From positions 1 to 45,170 of the forward strand of contig NZ_NIJM01000033.1 of assembly GCF_002836945.1 (NCBI RefSeq): 45,170 bases of DNA, written 5' to 3'. Origin of the DNA: Shewanella chilikensis (GTDB lineage Bacteria; Pseudomonadota; Gammaproteobacteria; Enterobacterales; Shewanellaceae). This document shows, piece by piece, positions 34,684 to 42,642 of the stretch. The position numbers and the translations under genes were made by a program. Within the stretch, counting starts at the first letter, position 1; every line of letters begins with the position of its first letter. The notes beneath the pieces were generated by a model. The model did not search any database. It saw only the letters and a program-made list of their open reading frames with translations, and was not told the origin of the DNA.

Positions 34684-35187
34684 TCAAGTCAGATTCAGCT
34701 TATCCAATACCAGATCATCACCTATGCTGTAGAGGGATTCAGTCAGGCGTTCCTCCTGCATAGGATCGGTTAATCCCAGGCTGATGGTGGCCCGAAACAA
34801 GGCGATGCCGGTATGGCCCGCGGTTTCAAACTTGCTGCTGAATTGCTCGATATTGATCCCAAGGGCATTGATCCTGTTGGAGATATCCAGTACCAGCCCG
34901 GGCCTGTCGTAGGCCACCAGGTTGAAACTCAGGCGTTTGATATATTTCTGCTGCTGGCCGGCCCTGGCACTGGTGAGCGCCATACCATCTATGCACTCCA
35001 GGGCATCGAGCAGGTCATCCCAGTGTTCGCTGGGAACCTCAAGCAGCAAAATAGCGGCAAAAATCCCGTCTATATGACGTAATTCCGAGTCGAGCCAATT
35101 GCCGCCGTGGCGGCTGACCGCATGGGCAATCTGCTCAACCAATCCTTTTCTGTCAGGGACTTGCAGTGTGATAAGGTAACGAAGCAT
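34684..35187 (-). CDS. double ACT-domain protein, GcvR-like
   Basis: A 167-residue protein made of two ACT domains (about 2-80 and 88-165), like the glycine cleavage repressor GcvR. The first begins YLITLQVPDRKGLVEQIAHA and the second SFNLVAYDRPGLVLDISNR, each with the DRxGL turn. It would bind an amino acid or act as a partner of a DNA-binding protein; no DNA-binding part is present. GcvA is not nearby, so the symbol gcvR is not assigned. It is divergent from pstC across 174 bases. Confidence 0.82.
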   Translation of the reverse strand: MLRYLITLQVPDRKGLVEQIAHAVSRHGGNWLDSELRHIDGIFAAILLLEVPSEHWDDLLDALECIDGMALTSARAGQQQKYIKRLSFNLVAYDRPGLVLDISNRINALGINIEQFSSKFETAGHTGIALFRATISLGLTDPMQEERLTESLYSIGDDLVLDKLNLT

Positions 35188-35233
35188 GGTAGACAGACTC
35201 CTGAATAATGTTAAAAAAAGCTATGTAACACTA

Positions 35234-35256
35234 TTGTCATTTTTGCGTCATATAAT
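35234..35256 (+). promoter_or_regulatory. Pho-box candidate and -10 before pstC
   Basis: TTGTCAT (35234-35240), a 4-base linker and GCGTCAT (35245-35251) make a 7-4-7 repeat matching about 13 of 18 PhoB positions, weaker than the box at 1114. TATAAT (35251-35256) follows at once, closer than in classical Pho promoters, so the true -10 may lie further downstream. Confidence 0.5.
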
Positions 35257-35361
35257 CCCAGCCACTCGATAAGGGATGGTCTTACCCGGGTTGGCCGAAA
35301 CGCAATAACGTACGGTTAATTCGGTAAAAAGCCTAACAGCTATTAATAATAGAGGTTCTTA

Positions 35362-37620
35362 ATGGAAAGTCAGGTCATTCAACCTGCTTCTGCGTCGAAA
35401 GATTTGTTGGTGAGCAAAGGCTCCGGCCGCAGAGCCTTCAAGGATAAGGCCGCGCAGATAGGGGTAACAGTGGGCGGAACCATGGTGTTCGTCGCTCTTT
35501 TGTTGATCTTTTTCTATCTGCTTTACGTGATTAAGCCGGTGTTTGATAGCGCCAGTGTTAAACCTGTTACTGAGGTGAGCCTGCCGGCCAGTTCAGACAA
35601 GACGCTGATGGTGGGCAGTGACGAGCAAAATGAATTGCTCTATCGGGTCGGTGACCAGGGCGTGGTGGATTTCTTCAGGGTCAAAGGCAATCAACAGCAC
35701 CAGCAGGTGAAACTGCCAGTGCCAGATTCGAGCAAAGTGGTCAGCAGCGCTGTCAGCGCGCCGAGCCAACAGTTGTTTGCCCTCGGGCTGGATAACGGTC
35801 AACTCTTGTTGGCCGGGGTCGAGTTTGGTGTTAGCTATCCCAATAACCAGCGCCTAATCACTCCCAAGGTTAAGTATCCACTGGGGGAGTCGGCACTGAC
35901 GGTTGCCGAGGATGGCTCGCCACTCAAGAACCTCGCCTTCGGCTATAGCTCGGAGAGCATGAGCTTTGCCTACCAAGACAGCCAGAATCGCTGGCAACTG
36001 ACCAAGATGGTCGGCGAAGAGAACATGATGACCGAGGAAGTGGAGTGGAACACACAAACCATGCCACTGCCGGATGCGCCTTCCCGTACTGAACATCAAC
36101 TCATGACCCCGGATCAGCGCCAACTGCTGCTGCAGTCCGGCAACAAGATTTTTGTCTACAAGATTCAGTATGCGGATGAAATATCGCTGCAACAGGTGAT
36201 AGATGTTGAGAAAGCCAAGGCCAAGGTCACCAGTTTGAGCCTGCTGGCGGGCGCCAGTTCACTGCTGGTAGGCTACGACAGCGGTGTGGTGGCCCAGTAT
36301 TTTCAGGTGGCCAGCGACCGCGGCCGTGTCTATCAGGAGATCCGCGAGTTTAGCGGTTTGGGTAAGGTGGACACCATAGCCTCTGAGTTCTACCGCAAGA
36401 GCTTTGCCACTGTGAGCCCAGAGGGTGAACTGTCTTTGCTTTACACCACGAGTGAGCGCGAGCTGTTCGAAAAGAAGTTCGACTTCAAGGCGCCGGGTGT
36501 TATGGGCTTCAGCCCCCGCTCCAATGCCTTGATCATTGAGGATGGCAGCAAGCTGCATCTGTACGCGGTTGACAACGACCACCCGGAAGTTTCCTGGAGC
36601 GCCCTGTGGAACAAGGTATGGTATGAAGGTTACCCTGAGCCGCAGTTTGTCTGGCAGTCGACTTCCGGCTCGGATGATTTTGAAGCCAAGCTCAGCCTGA
36701 TGCCGCTGGCATTCGGTACGCTCAAGGCGGCGTTCTATGCCATGCTGTTTGCCGTTCCTCTGGCGATTGCCGGCGCCATCTATACCGCCTATTTCATGTC
36801 GCCCAAGGTGCGCAGCATAGTCAAGCCCACCATTGAAATCATGGAAGCCCTGCCGACAGTGATCCTCGGTTTCCTGGCCGGTCTCTGGCTGGCGCCGCTG
36901 ATTGAAGAGCATCTGCCCGGCATTCTGGCCTTGCTGCTGTTGTTGCCGATAAGCATAGTGACCAGTGCCTATGCCTGGTCCAAGCTGCCGGGTCGCATTA
37001 AGGCGATACTGCCTGAAACCTATCAGGAACTGATGCTGATCCCGGTTATCTGTTTTGTCGGTTGGTTCTCTTTTGCCATCAGCCCGGCAATCGAAGTGGC
37101 CTTCTTCCACGGCGACACCCGCCAGTTCATCACCAATGAATTGGGGATCACCTTCGATCAGCGTAATGCGCTGGTGGTGGGGATTGCCATGGGCTTTGCC
37201 GTCATTCCAACCATCTTCTCCATTGCTGAAGACGCCATCTTCTCTGTGCCGCGTCATCTGTCGAACGGCAGCCTGGCCTTGGGAGCGACCCCCTGGCAGA
37301 CCCTGACCCGGGTAGTGCTGCTGACCGCAAGCCCGGGGATATTCTCGGCAGTCATGATGGGCCTTGGCCGCGCCGTGGGTGAAACCATGATTGTACTCAT
37401 GGCCACGGGGAACACCGCCATCATGGAGTGGAGCGTGTTTGAAGGGATGCGGACCCTGGCGGCCAATATCGCGGTGGAAATGCCGGAGTCGGCCATCGGC
37501 AGCTCCCATTACCGGGTATTGTTCCTCGCAGCCTTTGTGCTCTTTATCTTTACCTTCCTGTTCAACACTGTGGCCGAAGTGGTGCGTCAGCGTCTGCGTG
37601 ACCGCTACAGCTCACTGTAA
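35362..37620 (+). CDS. pstC: phosphate ABC transporter permease PstC, long form
   Basis: A 752-residue inner-membrane permease, more than twice the length of Escherichia coli PstC (319). A first helix (about 36-58) is followed by about 380 extra residues (60-440) with repeated beta-rich units reminiscent of a propeller, facing the periplasm. The usual permease core then begins near 447 and includes the cytoplasmic coupling loop near ALGATPWQTLTRVVLL. With PstA and two PstB it imports phosphate. AGAGG precedes the ATG. The pstS gene is not next to it, unlike in Escherichia coli. The extra domain may replace or assist part of the binding-protein contact, but that is conjecture. Confidence 0.92.
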   Translation: MESQVIQPASASKDLLVSKGSGRRAFKDKAAQIGVTVGGTMVFVALLLIFFYLLYVIKPVFDSASVKPVTEVSLPASSDKTLMVGSDEQNELLYRVGDQGVVDFFRVKGNQQHQQVKLPVPDSSKVVSSAVSAPSQQLFALGLDNGQLLLAGVEFGVSYPNNQRLITPKVKYPLGESALTVAEDGSPLKNLAFGYSSESMSFAYQDSQNRWQLTKMVGEENMMTEEVEWNTQTMPLPDAPSRTEHQLMTPDQRQLLLQSGNKIFVYKIQYADEISLQQVIDVEKAKAKVTSLSLLAGASSLLVGYDSGVVAQYFQVASDRGRVYQEIREFSGLGKVDTIASEFYRKSFATVSPEGELSLLYTTSERELFEKKFDFKAPGVMGFSPRSNALIIEDGSKLHLYAVDNDHPEVSWSALWNKVWYEGYPEPQFVWQSTSGSDDFEAKLSLMPLAFGTLKAAFYAMLFAVPLAIAGAIYTAYFMSPKVRSIVKPTIEIMEALPTVILGFLAGLWLAPLIEEHLPGILALLLLLPISIVTSAYAWSKLPGRIKAILPETYQELMLIPVICFVGWFSFAISPAIEVAFFHGDTRQFITNELGITFDQRNALVVGIAMGFAVIPTIFSIAEDAIFSVPRHLSNGSLALGATPWQTLTRVVLLTASPGIFSAVMMGLGRAVGETMIVLMATGNTAIMEWSVFEGMRTLAANIAVEMPESAIGSSHYRVLFLAAFVLFIFTFLFNTVAEVVRQRLRDRYSSL

Positions 37621-37633
37621 CGGGAGAGAAATT

Positions 37634-37690
37634 ATGAATAGAACACTAGATGTTTCGCCAATCACCTTAAGGGGTTTGTGCAATGGGTAA
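37634..37690 (+). CDS. 18-codon open frame between pstC and pstA, possible leader
   Basis: An ATG at 37634 with GGGAGAG a few bases before it opens an 18-codon frame that ends in a TAA overlapping the pstA start (ATGGGTAA, out of frame by one). It fills most of the 62 bases between the two genes. It could couple pstA translation to upstream ribosomes, or be chance. No similarity is recognised. Confidence 0.35.
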   Translation: MNRTLDVSPITLRGLCNG

Positions 37691-39338
37691 GTGGTTTAAA
37701 TCAGGCTCTCCCTGGATCTGGATGACAGGGGGCGCCGTTAGCCTGAGTTTGATTGCGGTGTTGGGGCTATTGTTACTCATCGCCTGGCGTGGCCTGAGCT
37801 ATTTCTGGCCCGCGGATATCTATCAGTGGGAGATGCAGGATGACAAAGGCCAGCGCTACACCCTGATAGGAGAGCTGTACGACAGAGAAGAAGTGCCGAC
37901 CGAGCGGTTGAAATCCGCCGGTTACCACTTCAACTCAGAGCCGGGTGAGTTTGTGACCCGCTATCTGGTCAAGACGGGTAACCGTGAGTTTGTCGGCCTG
38001 GATTTCCGCTGGATTCTGGAGACAGATATTGTGTCGCGCTCCACCCCGGAAGGCTTGGCCATGATAGAGCGTACCAAGAACGGTAACTTCTACGGCTACC
38101 CTGTGGCGGTGATTGAGAAGGGCCAGCGGCTGGAGCTCGGCGGCGATGTGCAGAATTCACTCGAGGAGCATATCGAGCGCGCAGTGGACCTGGCCGATCA
38201 GGCGATGACACTGCAGAAGCAGGACATAGGCGCGGTTAACTATGAGCTCGAACGTCTGCGCCTTAAAGAGCGTGGCTATGAGCTTGACGATGCCCTGACG
38301 CCTGAGCGCAAGGCCGAGCTTGAGTCCAAGCGTCAACAACTGGATCAGCATTATCAAGGGTTGGAAAAGCAGCTGTTTTCTCTGCGTGAGCAAGCCGGGC
38401 GCGACTCTGTGATAGTACGCGACATGCGCGGCGAAGAAGTGACCCTCAGCCTGGATTCGGTGCTCGATGTCAGCTATGTCAACCGCATGGGCTTTATCGA
38501 CAAGGTTGGCCACTGGTTTGTTGGTCTGGGACGCTTTATCAGTGACGACCCCCGCGAAGCCAATACAGAGGGCGGGGTGTTTCCGGCGATTTTCGGCACA
38601 GTATTCATGGTGTTGTTGATGGCCGTGATAGTGACACCATTCGGTGTGGTGGCCGCCATCTATCTGCACGAATACGCCAAGAAAGGGCCGATCACCAAGA
38701 TGATACGTATCGCGGTGATCAACCTCGCCGGTGTGCCTTCGATTGTGTACGGGGTGTTTGGTCTGGGCTTCTTTGTCTATATGTTGGGGGGCTCGCTGGA
38801 TCAGCTGTTCTATCCAGAGGCGTTGCCGTCGCCCACCTTTGGCTCTCCCGGGGTTATCTGGTCGGCACTGACTTTGGCGATTCTGACCCTGCCTGTGGTG
38901 ATAGTTTCCACCGAAGAAGGCTTGTCACGTATTCCAAGCTCTGTGCGTCAGGGCAGCCTGGCTCTGGGGGCCACCAAGGCCGAAACCCTGTGGCGGATTA
39001 TTATCCCCATGGCCAGCCCGGCGATTATGACAGGGCTTATTCTGGCTGTTGCCCGCGCCGCCGGCGAAGTGGCACCCTTGATGCTGGTGGGGGTGGTCAA
39101 GTTGGCGCCTACCTTGCCTGTGGATATGAATTTCCCCTTCGTGCATCTTGAGCGTAAGTTTATGCACCTCGGGTTCCATATTTATGATGTCGGTTTCCAG
39201 AGCCCCAACGTAGAAGCGGCCAGGCCTTTGGTCTATGCCACCTCGTTCCTGCTGGTATCTGTGATCGTGGCACTCAACCTGACGGCTATCAGCGTGCGCA
39301 ATCATCTGCGTGAAAAGTACCGCTCGCTTGAACACTAA
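37683..39338 (+). CDS. pstA: phosphate ABC transporter permease PstA, long form
   Basis: A 551-residue permease, against 296 in Escherichia coli. One helix at about 15-38 is followed by about 250 extra residues (40-290) that include a charged coiled-coil-like segment (about 170-240, rich in Glu, Arg, Lys, Leu, Gln). The canonical core begins near 300 and contains the coupling loop [26 protein letters not shown] lies before the ATG. With PstC the pair both carry large insertions at the same place, after the first helix, which suggests they meet in the periplasm. The rest of the operon is pstB and phoU. Confidence 0.93.
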   Translation: MGKWFKSGSPWIWMTGGAVSLSLIAVLGLLLLIAWRGLSYFWPADIYQWEMQDDKGQRYTLIGELYDREEVPTERLKSAGYHFNSEPGEFVTRYLVKTGNREFVGLDFRWILETDIVSRSTPEGLAMIERTKNGNFYGYPVAVIEKGQRLELGGDVQNSLEEHIERAVDLADQAMTLQKQDIGAVNYELERLRLKERGYELDDALTPERKAELESKRQQLDQHYQGLEKQLFSLREQAGRDSVIVRDMRGEEVTLSLDSVLDVSYVNRMGFIDKVGHWFVGLGRFISDDPREANTEGGVFPAIFGTVFMVLLMAVIVTPFGVVAAIYLHEYAKKGPITKMIRIAVINLAGVPSIVYGVFGLGFFVYMLGGSLDQLFYPEALPSPTFGSPGVIWSALTLAILTLPVVIVSTEEGLSRIPSSVRQGSLALGATKAETLWRIIIPMASPAIMTGLILAVARAAGEVAPLMLVGVVKLAPTLPVDMNFPFVHLERKFMHLGFHIYDVGFQSPNVEAARPLVYATSFLLVSVIVALNLTAISVRNHLREKYRSLEH

Positions 39339-39370
39339 TTGACGATTATCCTGAAGTGATAGGACAGAAT

Positions 39371-40189
39371 ATGATTTCGATAGACTCATCGGTAATGAAT
39401 ACTGAGACGCTGGATCTGGCGAACCTGCCTGCCGAAGAGACGGCGCTGGAGATCCGTAACCTGGATCTGCGCTATGGTGACAAGCAGGCGCTGTTTGATG
39501 TTTCCATGAAAATCCCCAAGAAGAAGGTCACCGCCTTCATCGGCCCCAGTGGTTGCGGTAAGTCCACCTTGCTGCGCTGCATCAACCGGATGAATGATTT
39601 GGTGGATAACTGTTATATCGACGGGGAGATCTTGCTCCATGGCCAAAACATCTACGACAAGAAAGTGGATGTCGCGGCGCTGAGACGCAATGTGGGCATG
39701 GTGTTCCAGCGCCCCAATCCTTTCCCCAAGTCCATTTATGAAAATGTGGTCTATGGTCTGCGCCTGCAGGGCGTGAACAATCGCCGTGAGCTGGATGAAG
39801 CCTGTGAACGTTCACTGCGCGGCGCCGCCATCTGGGATGAGGTGAAAGACAGACTGCATGACAACGCCTTCGGACTATCCGGTGGTCAGCAGCAGCGTCT
39901 GGTAATTGCCCGGGCGATTGCCATCGAGCCGGAAGTCTTGCTGCTTGATGAGCCGACTTCGGCACTGGATCCTATCTCTACCTTGACCATCGAAGAACTG
40001 ATCTCTGAGCTCAAGTCCAAGTACACTGTGGTGATAGTGACCCACAACATGCAACAGGCTGCCAGGGTGTCGGACCAAACCGCCTTTATGTATATGGGCG
40101 AGCTGATCGAGTACTCGGATACCAACACTATTTTTACTACGCCAAAACAGAGTAAGACCGAAGATTATATTACCGGCCGCTACGGTTGA
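39371..40189 (+). CDS. pstB: phosphate ABC transporter ATPase PstB
   Basis: A 272-residue ATP-binding subunit that powers phosphate import. Walker [10 protein letters not shown] (58-66), the ABC signature LSGGQQQRL and Walker [13 protein letters not shown] are all intact. The first 25 residues are an extra N-terminus. The ATG at 39371 is chosen because AGGA lies six bases before it; the GTG at 39356 is in frame but has none. The gene follows pstA by 32 bases and precedes phoU by 30. PstB also takes part in the PhoU/PhoR signalling complex. Confidence 0.95.
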   Translation: MISIDSSVMNTETLDLANLPAEETALEIRNLDLRYGDKQALFDVSMKIPKKKVTAFIGPSGCGKSTLLRCINRMNDLVDNCYIDGEILLHGQNIYDKKVDVAALRRNVGMVFQRPNPFPKSIYENVVYGLRLQGVNNRRELDEACERSLRGAAIWDEVKDRLHDNAFGLSGGQQQRLVIARAIAIEPEVLLLDEPTSALDPISTLTIEELISELKSKYTVVIVTHNMQQAARVSDQTAFMYMGELIEYSDTNTIFTTPKQSKTEDYITGRYG

Positions 40190-40219
40190 TAAACGCTGCG
40201 TCCGAGCAAGGGGAAGCAA

Positions 40220-40924
40220 ATGGAAAACAAGAACCTGAATAAACATATCTCAGGCCAGTTCAGCGCCGAACTGGAAGATATCCGCAACCGGGTACTGGCC
40301 ATGGGCGGTATGGTAGAGCGCCAGCTGGAACAGGCGCTGGATGCTCTGGGCAGCCTGGATGCTGAATTGGCACAGAAAGTGATAGAAGGCGATCACAAGG
40401 TCAACGGCATGGAGGTGATGATAGATGAAGAATGCACCCGCATCATTGCCAAGCGGCAGCCGGCGGCCAGTGACTTGCGTCTGGTGATAGCCATCTCCAA
40501 GTCTATTGCCGATCTCGAACGCATCGGCGATGCCTGTGTGCGTATCGCCAAGGCGGCACAGGAGAAGCGCAGCAATAATCAGCAGCCGCTGCTGGTCAGT
40601 ATTGAGTCCATGGGGCGTCATGCCACCCGCATGTTGAATTCTACCCTGGATGCGTTGGCGCGGATGGACGCCGACTCGGCGCTGGAGCTGCACAAGGAAG
40701 ACGCTAAGTTGGACAAGGAATATGAAGGCATTATTCGCCAGTTGATGACTTACATGATGGAAGATCCACGCTCTATTCCCGGTGTGCTGGATGTGCTCTG
40801 GGCTGCCCGCGCGGTTGAGCGGGTAGGGGACCGCTGCAAGAATATCTGTGAGTACGTGATTTACTACGTAAAAGGCAAAGACGTACGCCATGTCTCCTAC
40901 GAGGAGATGGAAAAAGAGCTGTAA
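40220..40924 (+). CDS. phoU: phosphate signalling protein PhoU
   Basis: A 234-residue helical protein with two three-helix repeats (about 15-110 and 120-220). It ties phosphate transport to the PhoR/PhoB two-component system, keeping PhoR quiet when phosphate is plentiful. Features: [21 protein letters not shown] near 10-30, and the metal-binding type E/D motifs in [14 protein letters not shown] and [13 protein letters not shown], one in each repeat. AAGGGGAAG precedes the ATG. It ends the operon and is followed by a strong terminator. Confidence 0.95.
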   Translation: MENKNLNKHISGQFSAELEDIRNRVLAMGGMVERQLEQALDALGSLDAELAQKVIEGDHKVNGMEVMIDEECTRIIAKRQPAASDLRLVIAISKSIADLERIGDACVRIAKAAQEKRSNNQQPLLVSIESMGRHATRMLNSTLDALARMDADSALELHKEDAKLDKEYEGIIRQLMTYMMEDPRSIPGVLDVLWAARAVERVGDRCKNICEYVIYYVKGKDVRHVSYEEMEKEL

Positions 40925-40948
40925 GCTCTTATCCGCGAGCCTTAGAGA

Positions 40949-40976
40949 AAGCCGCTTGCATTCAAGCGGCTTTTTT
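40949..40976 (+). terminator. Rho-independent terminator after phoU
   Basis: A 10-base perfect stem (40949-40958 with 40963-40972), a 4-base loop and a T run. It closes the pst operon. Confidence 0.93.
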
Positions 40977-40987
40977 GTCGCTGTTTG

Positions 40988-41018
40988 GGTCGGTGCAGCT
41001 CGGTTAGCTGCACCGACC
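40988..41018. repeat. 13-base inverted repeat beside the tandem array
   Basis: 40988-41000 pairs exactly with 41006-41018 around a 5-base loop. No T run follows on the plus strand. It borders the tandem array on the phoU side and could act as the 3' end of the VOC gene transcript from the other strand. Confidence 0.7.
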
Positions 41019-41019
41019 G

Positions 41020-41133
41020 GTCAACGGAGACTTAGTCAACAGAGACTTAGTCAACTGGGGACTTGGTCAATAGAGCACTTAGTTAACAGAGCACTTAGTC
41101 AAAGCAGTCTCGTCAAAGCCCAGCCTAGTCAAC
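41020..41133. repeat. imperfect tandem array, about seven units of 14-16 bases
   Basis: Units start at about 41020, 41035, 41050, 41066, 41082, 41098 and 41112, most of the form GTCAACAGAGACTTA, with a partial unit at the end. On the minus strand each carries TTGACTAAG-like sequence. The last units overlap the stop codon of the VOC gene, whose final codons and stop (GTTGACTAG) match the unit, so the array looks like repeated copying of that gene's 3' end. Length may vary between strains. Confidence 0.8.
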
Positions 41134-41508
41134 ACGATATTCTGCCAGTTCGATCAGGTTGCCGTCAGGATCGCGAATATAGACTGAGTCTATCGGGCCT
41201 GTGGCGCCGGTACGGGCGACGGGGCCCTCTTCGATGTCGATACCCACGGCACTGAGATGTGCCATAGTATCCTTGAGTGAACCACAGGTGATAAAACACA
41301 AGTCCGCCGAACCGCTTTGGGCTTTGGCGGCATTGGGGTAGTATTCGCGGCCAAGCTGGTGCAGGTTGATTTTCTGATCGCCAAATTGCAGCGCCGTTCT
41401 GTTATCGGCAAAGGTTTGGCGTTTCATGCCCAATTTTTGGTAGAAGGCGACACTCTGCTCTATGTTGCGGACGGTCAACACCAGGTGGTCCAGTCGGGTT
41501 ACGCGCAT
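41125..41508 (-). CDS. VOC family protein (glyoxalase-like)
   Basis: A 127-residue single-domain VOC protein with two beta-alpha-beta-beta-beta halves. It opens RLDHLVLTVRNIEQSVAFYQ with the first metal-ligand His at 8, continues INLHQLGREYYP with a further His, and ends with the acid in LIELAEY after RDPDGN. This matches the glyoxalase domain-containing 5 type. Substrate unknown. The start at 41508 has GGAGAATAACA before it on the minus strand, so a usable ribosome binding site. It converges on the phoU terminator through the tandem array, which includes its stop codon. Confidence 0.87.
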   Translation of the reverse strand: MRVTRLDHLVLTVRNIEQSVAFYQKLGMKRQTFADNRTALQFGDQKINLHQLGREYYPNAAKAQSGSADLCFITCGSLKDTMAHLSAVGIDIEEGPVARTGATGPIDSVYIRDPDGNLIELAEYRVD

Positions 41509-41697
41509 GCTGTTATTCTCCTTATCGCGCCCGAGAGACCCTGCGGCCTTTCGGGGTAATGCACAACATTTTGCTATCGATTTGCGTCTCTGTCAGGATA
41601 CAGAGTTGAGCGCCTGTTGGGGAAGGGGCTACCGAGAAACCTTCCTTTGAGCCTCTGTCCTGCGCCCTATACAGTCTTAAATATCAAGAGGAATTCA

Positions 41698-42291
41698 ATG
41701 AAACAAACCCTGATCCGCGGCTTGCTTAATCTGCTGCCCATGGCGCTTAGTCTCTGGCTGTTCTGGTCCCTGTTTGAATCTCTCGACAGTCTGGGCAAGT
41801 TACTCTTCTCTCTGCTGGGCATGGACACTGTGTTCATCGGAGCCGGTTTTATTCTGGTCACAGCCTTGGTATTTATTGCCGGGTTACTGTTTTCTGTTAG
41901 CCCCATCGTCTGGCTCTGGAGCTGGATTGAGCGGCAGTTGATGCGCTTTCCCCTGTTCAAGTCCGTCTATGGCAGCATTCGTGATATCGCTTCTTTGATG
42001 AACCGTGATGGCAGCAAGCCCAAGTCGCAGCAGACGGTATTGGTGCGTCAGGCAAACGGTGGTTTCGTGGTCGGCTTTATTATGACAGACAAGCCGCCTC
42101 AGCCGCTGCTCGATGCCTTGCCCGATGGGGACTGGGTGCCTGTGTTGTTTCAACTCTCTTACCAGATGGCCGGAGTCACCAGCCTGGTCAAGCGAGAGGA
42201 TTTGATTATGGTGGATTGGTCATTCGAGGAGGCGATGCGCTTTAATCTGACTGCGGGCATTTCGCAAACACCCAAGGTCGTCAAGGACTAA
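41698..42291 (+). CDS. DUF502 family membrane protein
   Basis: A 197-residue protein of the DUF502 family. Two membrane segments lie at about 8-36 and 45-72, followed by a soluble part of about 120 residues. Typical stretches are IPLVKSVY-like RFPLFKSVYGSIRDIA near 81-96, VLVRQANGGFVVGFIM and PDGDWVPVLF. The upstream in-frame start at 41617 would add 27 unlikely residues; AAGAGGAA stands before the ATG at 41698. Function unknown. It is followed by a terminator. Confidence 0.87.
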   Translation: MKQTLIRGLLNLLPMALSLWLFWSLFESLDSLGKLLFSLLGMDTVFIGAGFILVTALVFIAGLLFSVSPIVWLWSWIERQLMRFPLFKSVYGSIRDIASLMNRDGSKPKSQQTVLVRQANGGFVVGFIMTDKPPQPLLDALPDGDWVPVLFQLSYQMAGVTSLVKREDLIMVDWSFEEAMRFNLTAGISQTPKVVKD

Positions 42292-42309
42292 GGTGGTGAT
42301 TTTTTGAGC

Positions 42310-42345
42310 GGGAGTTGCCATGAACTCCCCATTTTATTCATTTTT
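42310..42345 (+). terminator. terminator-like hairpin after the DUF502 gene
   Basis: GGGAGTT (42310-42316) pairs with 42323-42329 around 6 bases and is followed by a T-rich tail. Beyond it, 42346-42642 holds a TATAAT at 42349-42354 with no gene close by, and a second, likelier promoter for the BCCT gene (TTGTCC 42563-42568, TATAAT 42584-42589, 15-base spacer). Confidence 0.65.
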
Positions 42346-42642
42346 GTGTATAATCGGCGCCGATTGTTGCCAAAAGTAGCAGTTTGTGTCTGAGTCGATT
42401 GCCATTCACTATGCCACGGTAATCTTGTCTGTCCTGCCAACACTTTGATCCCGGCGGGCCCTATCTCTTCCATTTAAATCAAGCCGAGAGCTTGTCCGCG
42501 GAAGGGTGTCACATATTGCACATAAACACTCTATAAGCTTTTGGTGTGGCTTTGGATAAGCGTTGTCCCCGGCTGAGTTCCGCTATAATTTAGGAACTTG
42601 CTCGCAGGCGGCGCTAATTATCCGTAAAAAGGAGCGCAAAAT

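Noticed and set aside
36259..37509. 416-codon frame antisense to pstC
   Set aside because: Opposite a confident permease, rich in His, Gly and Arg, with no membrane or domain pattern.
41020..41133. CRISPR array
   Set aside because: Units of 14-16 bases follow each other without spacers, vary from copy to copy, and no cas gene is near.
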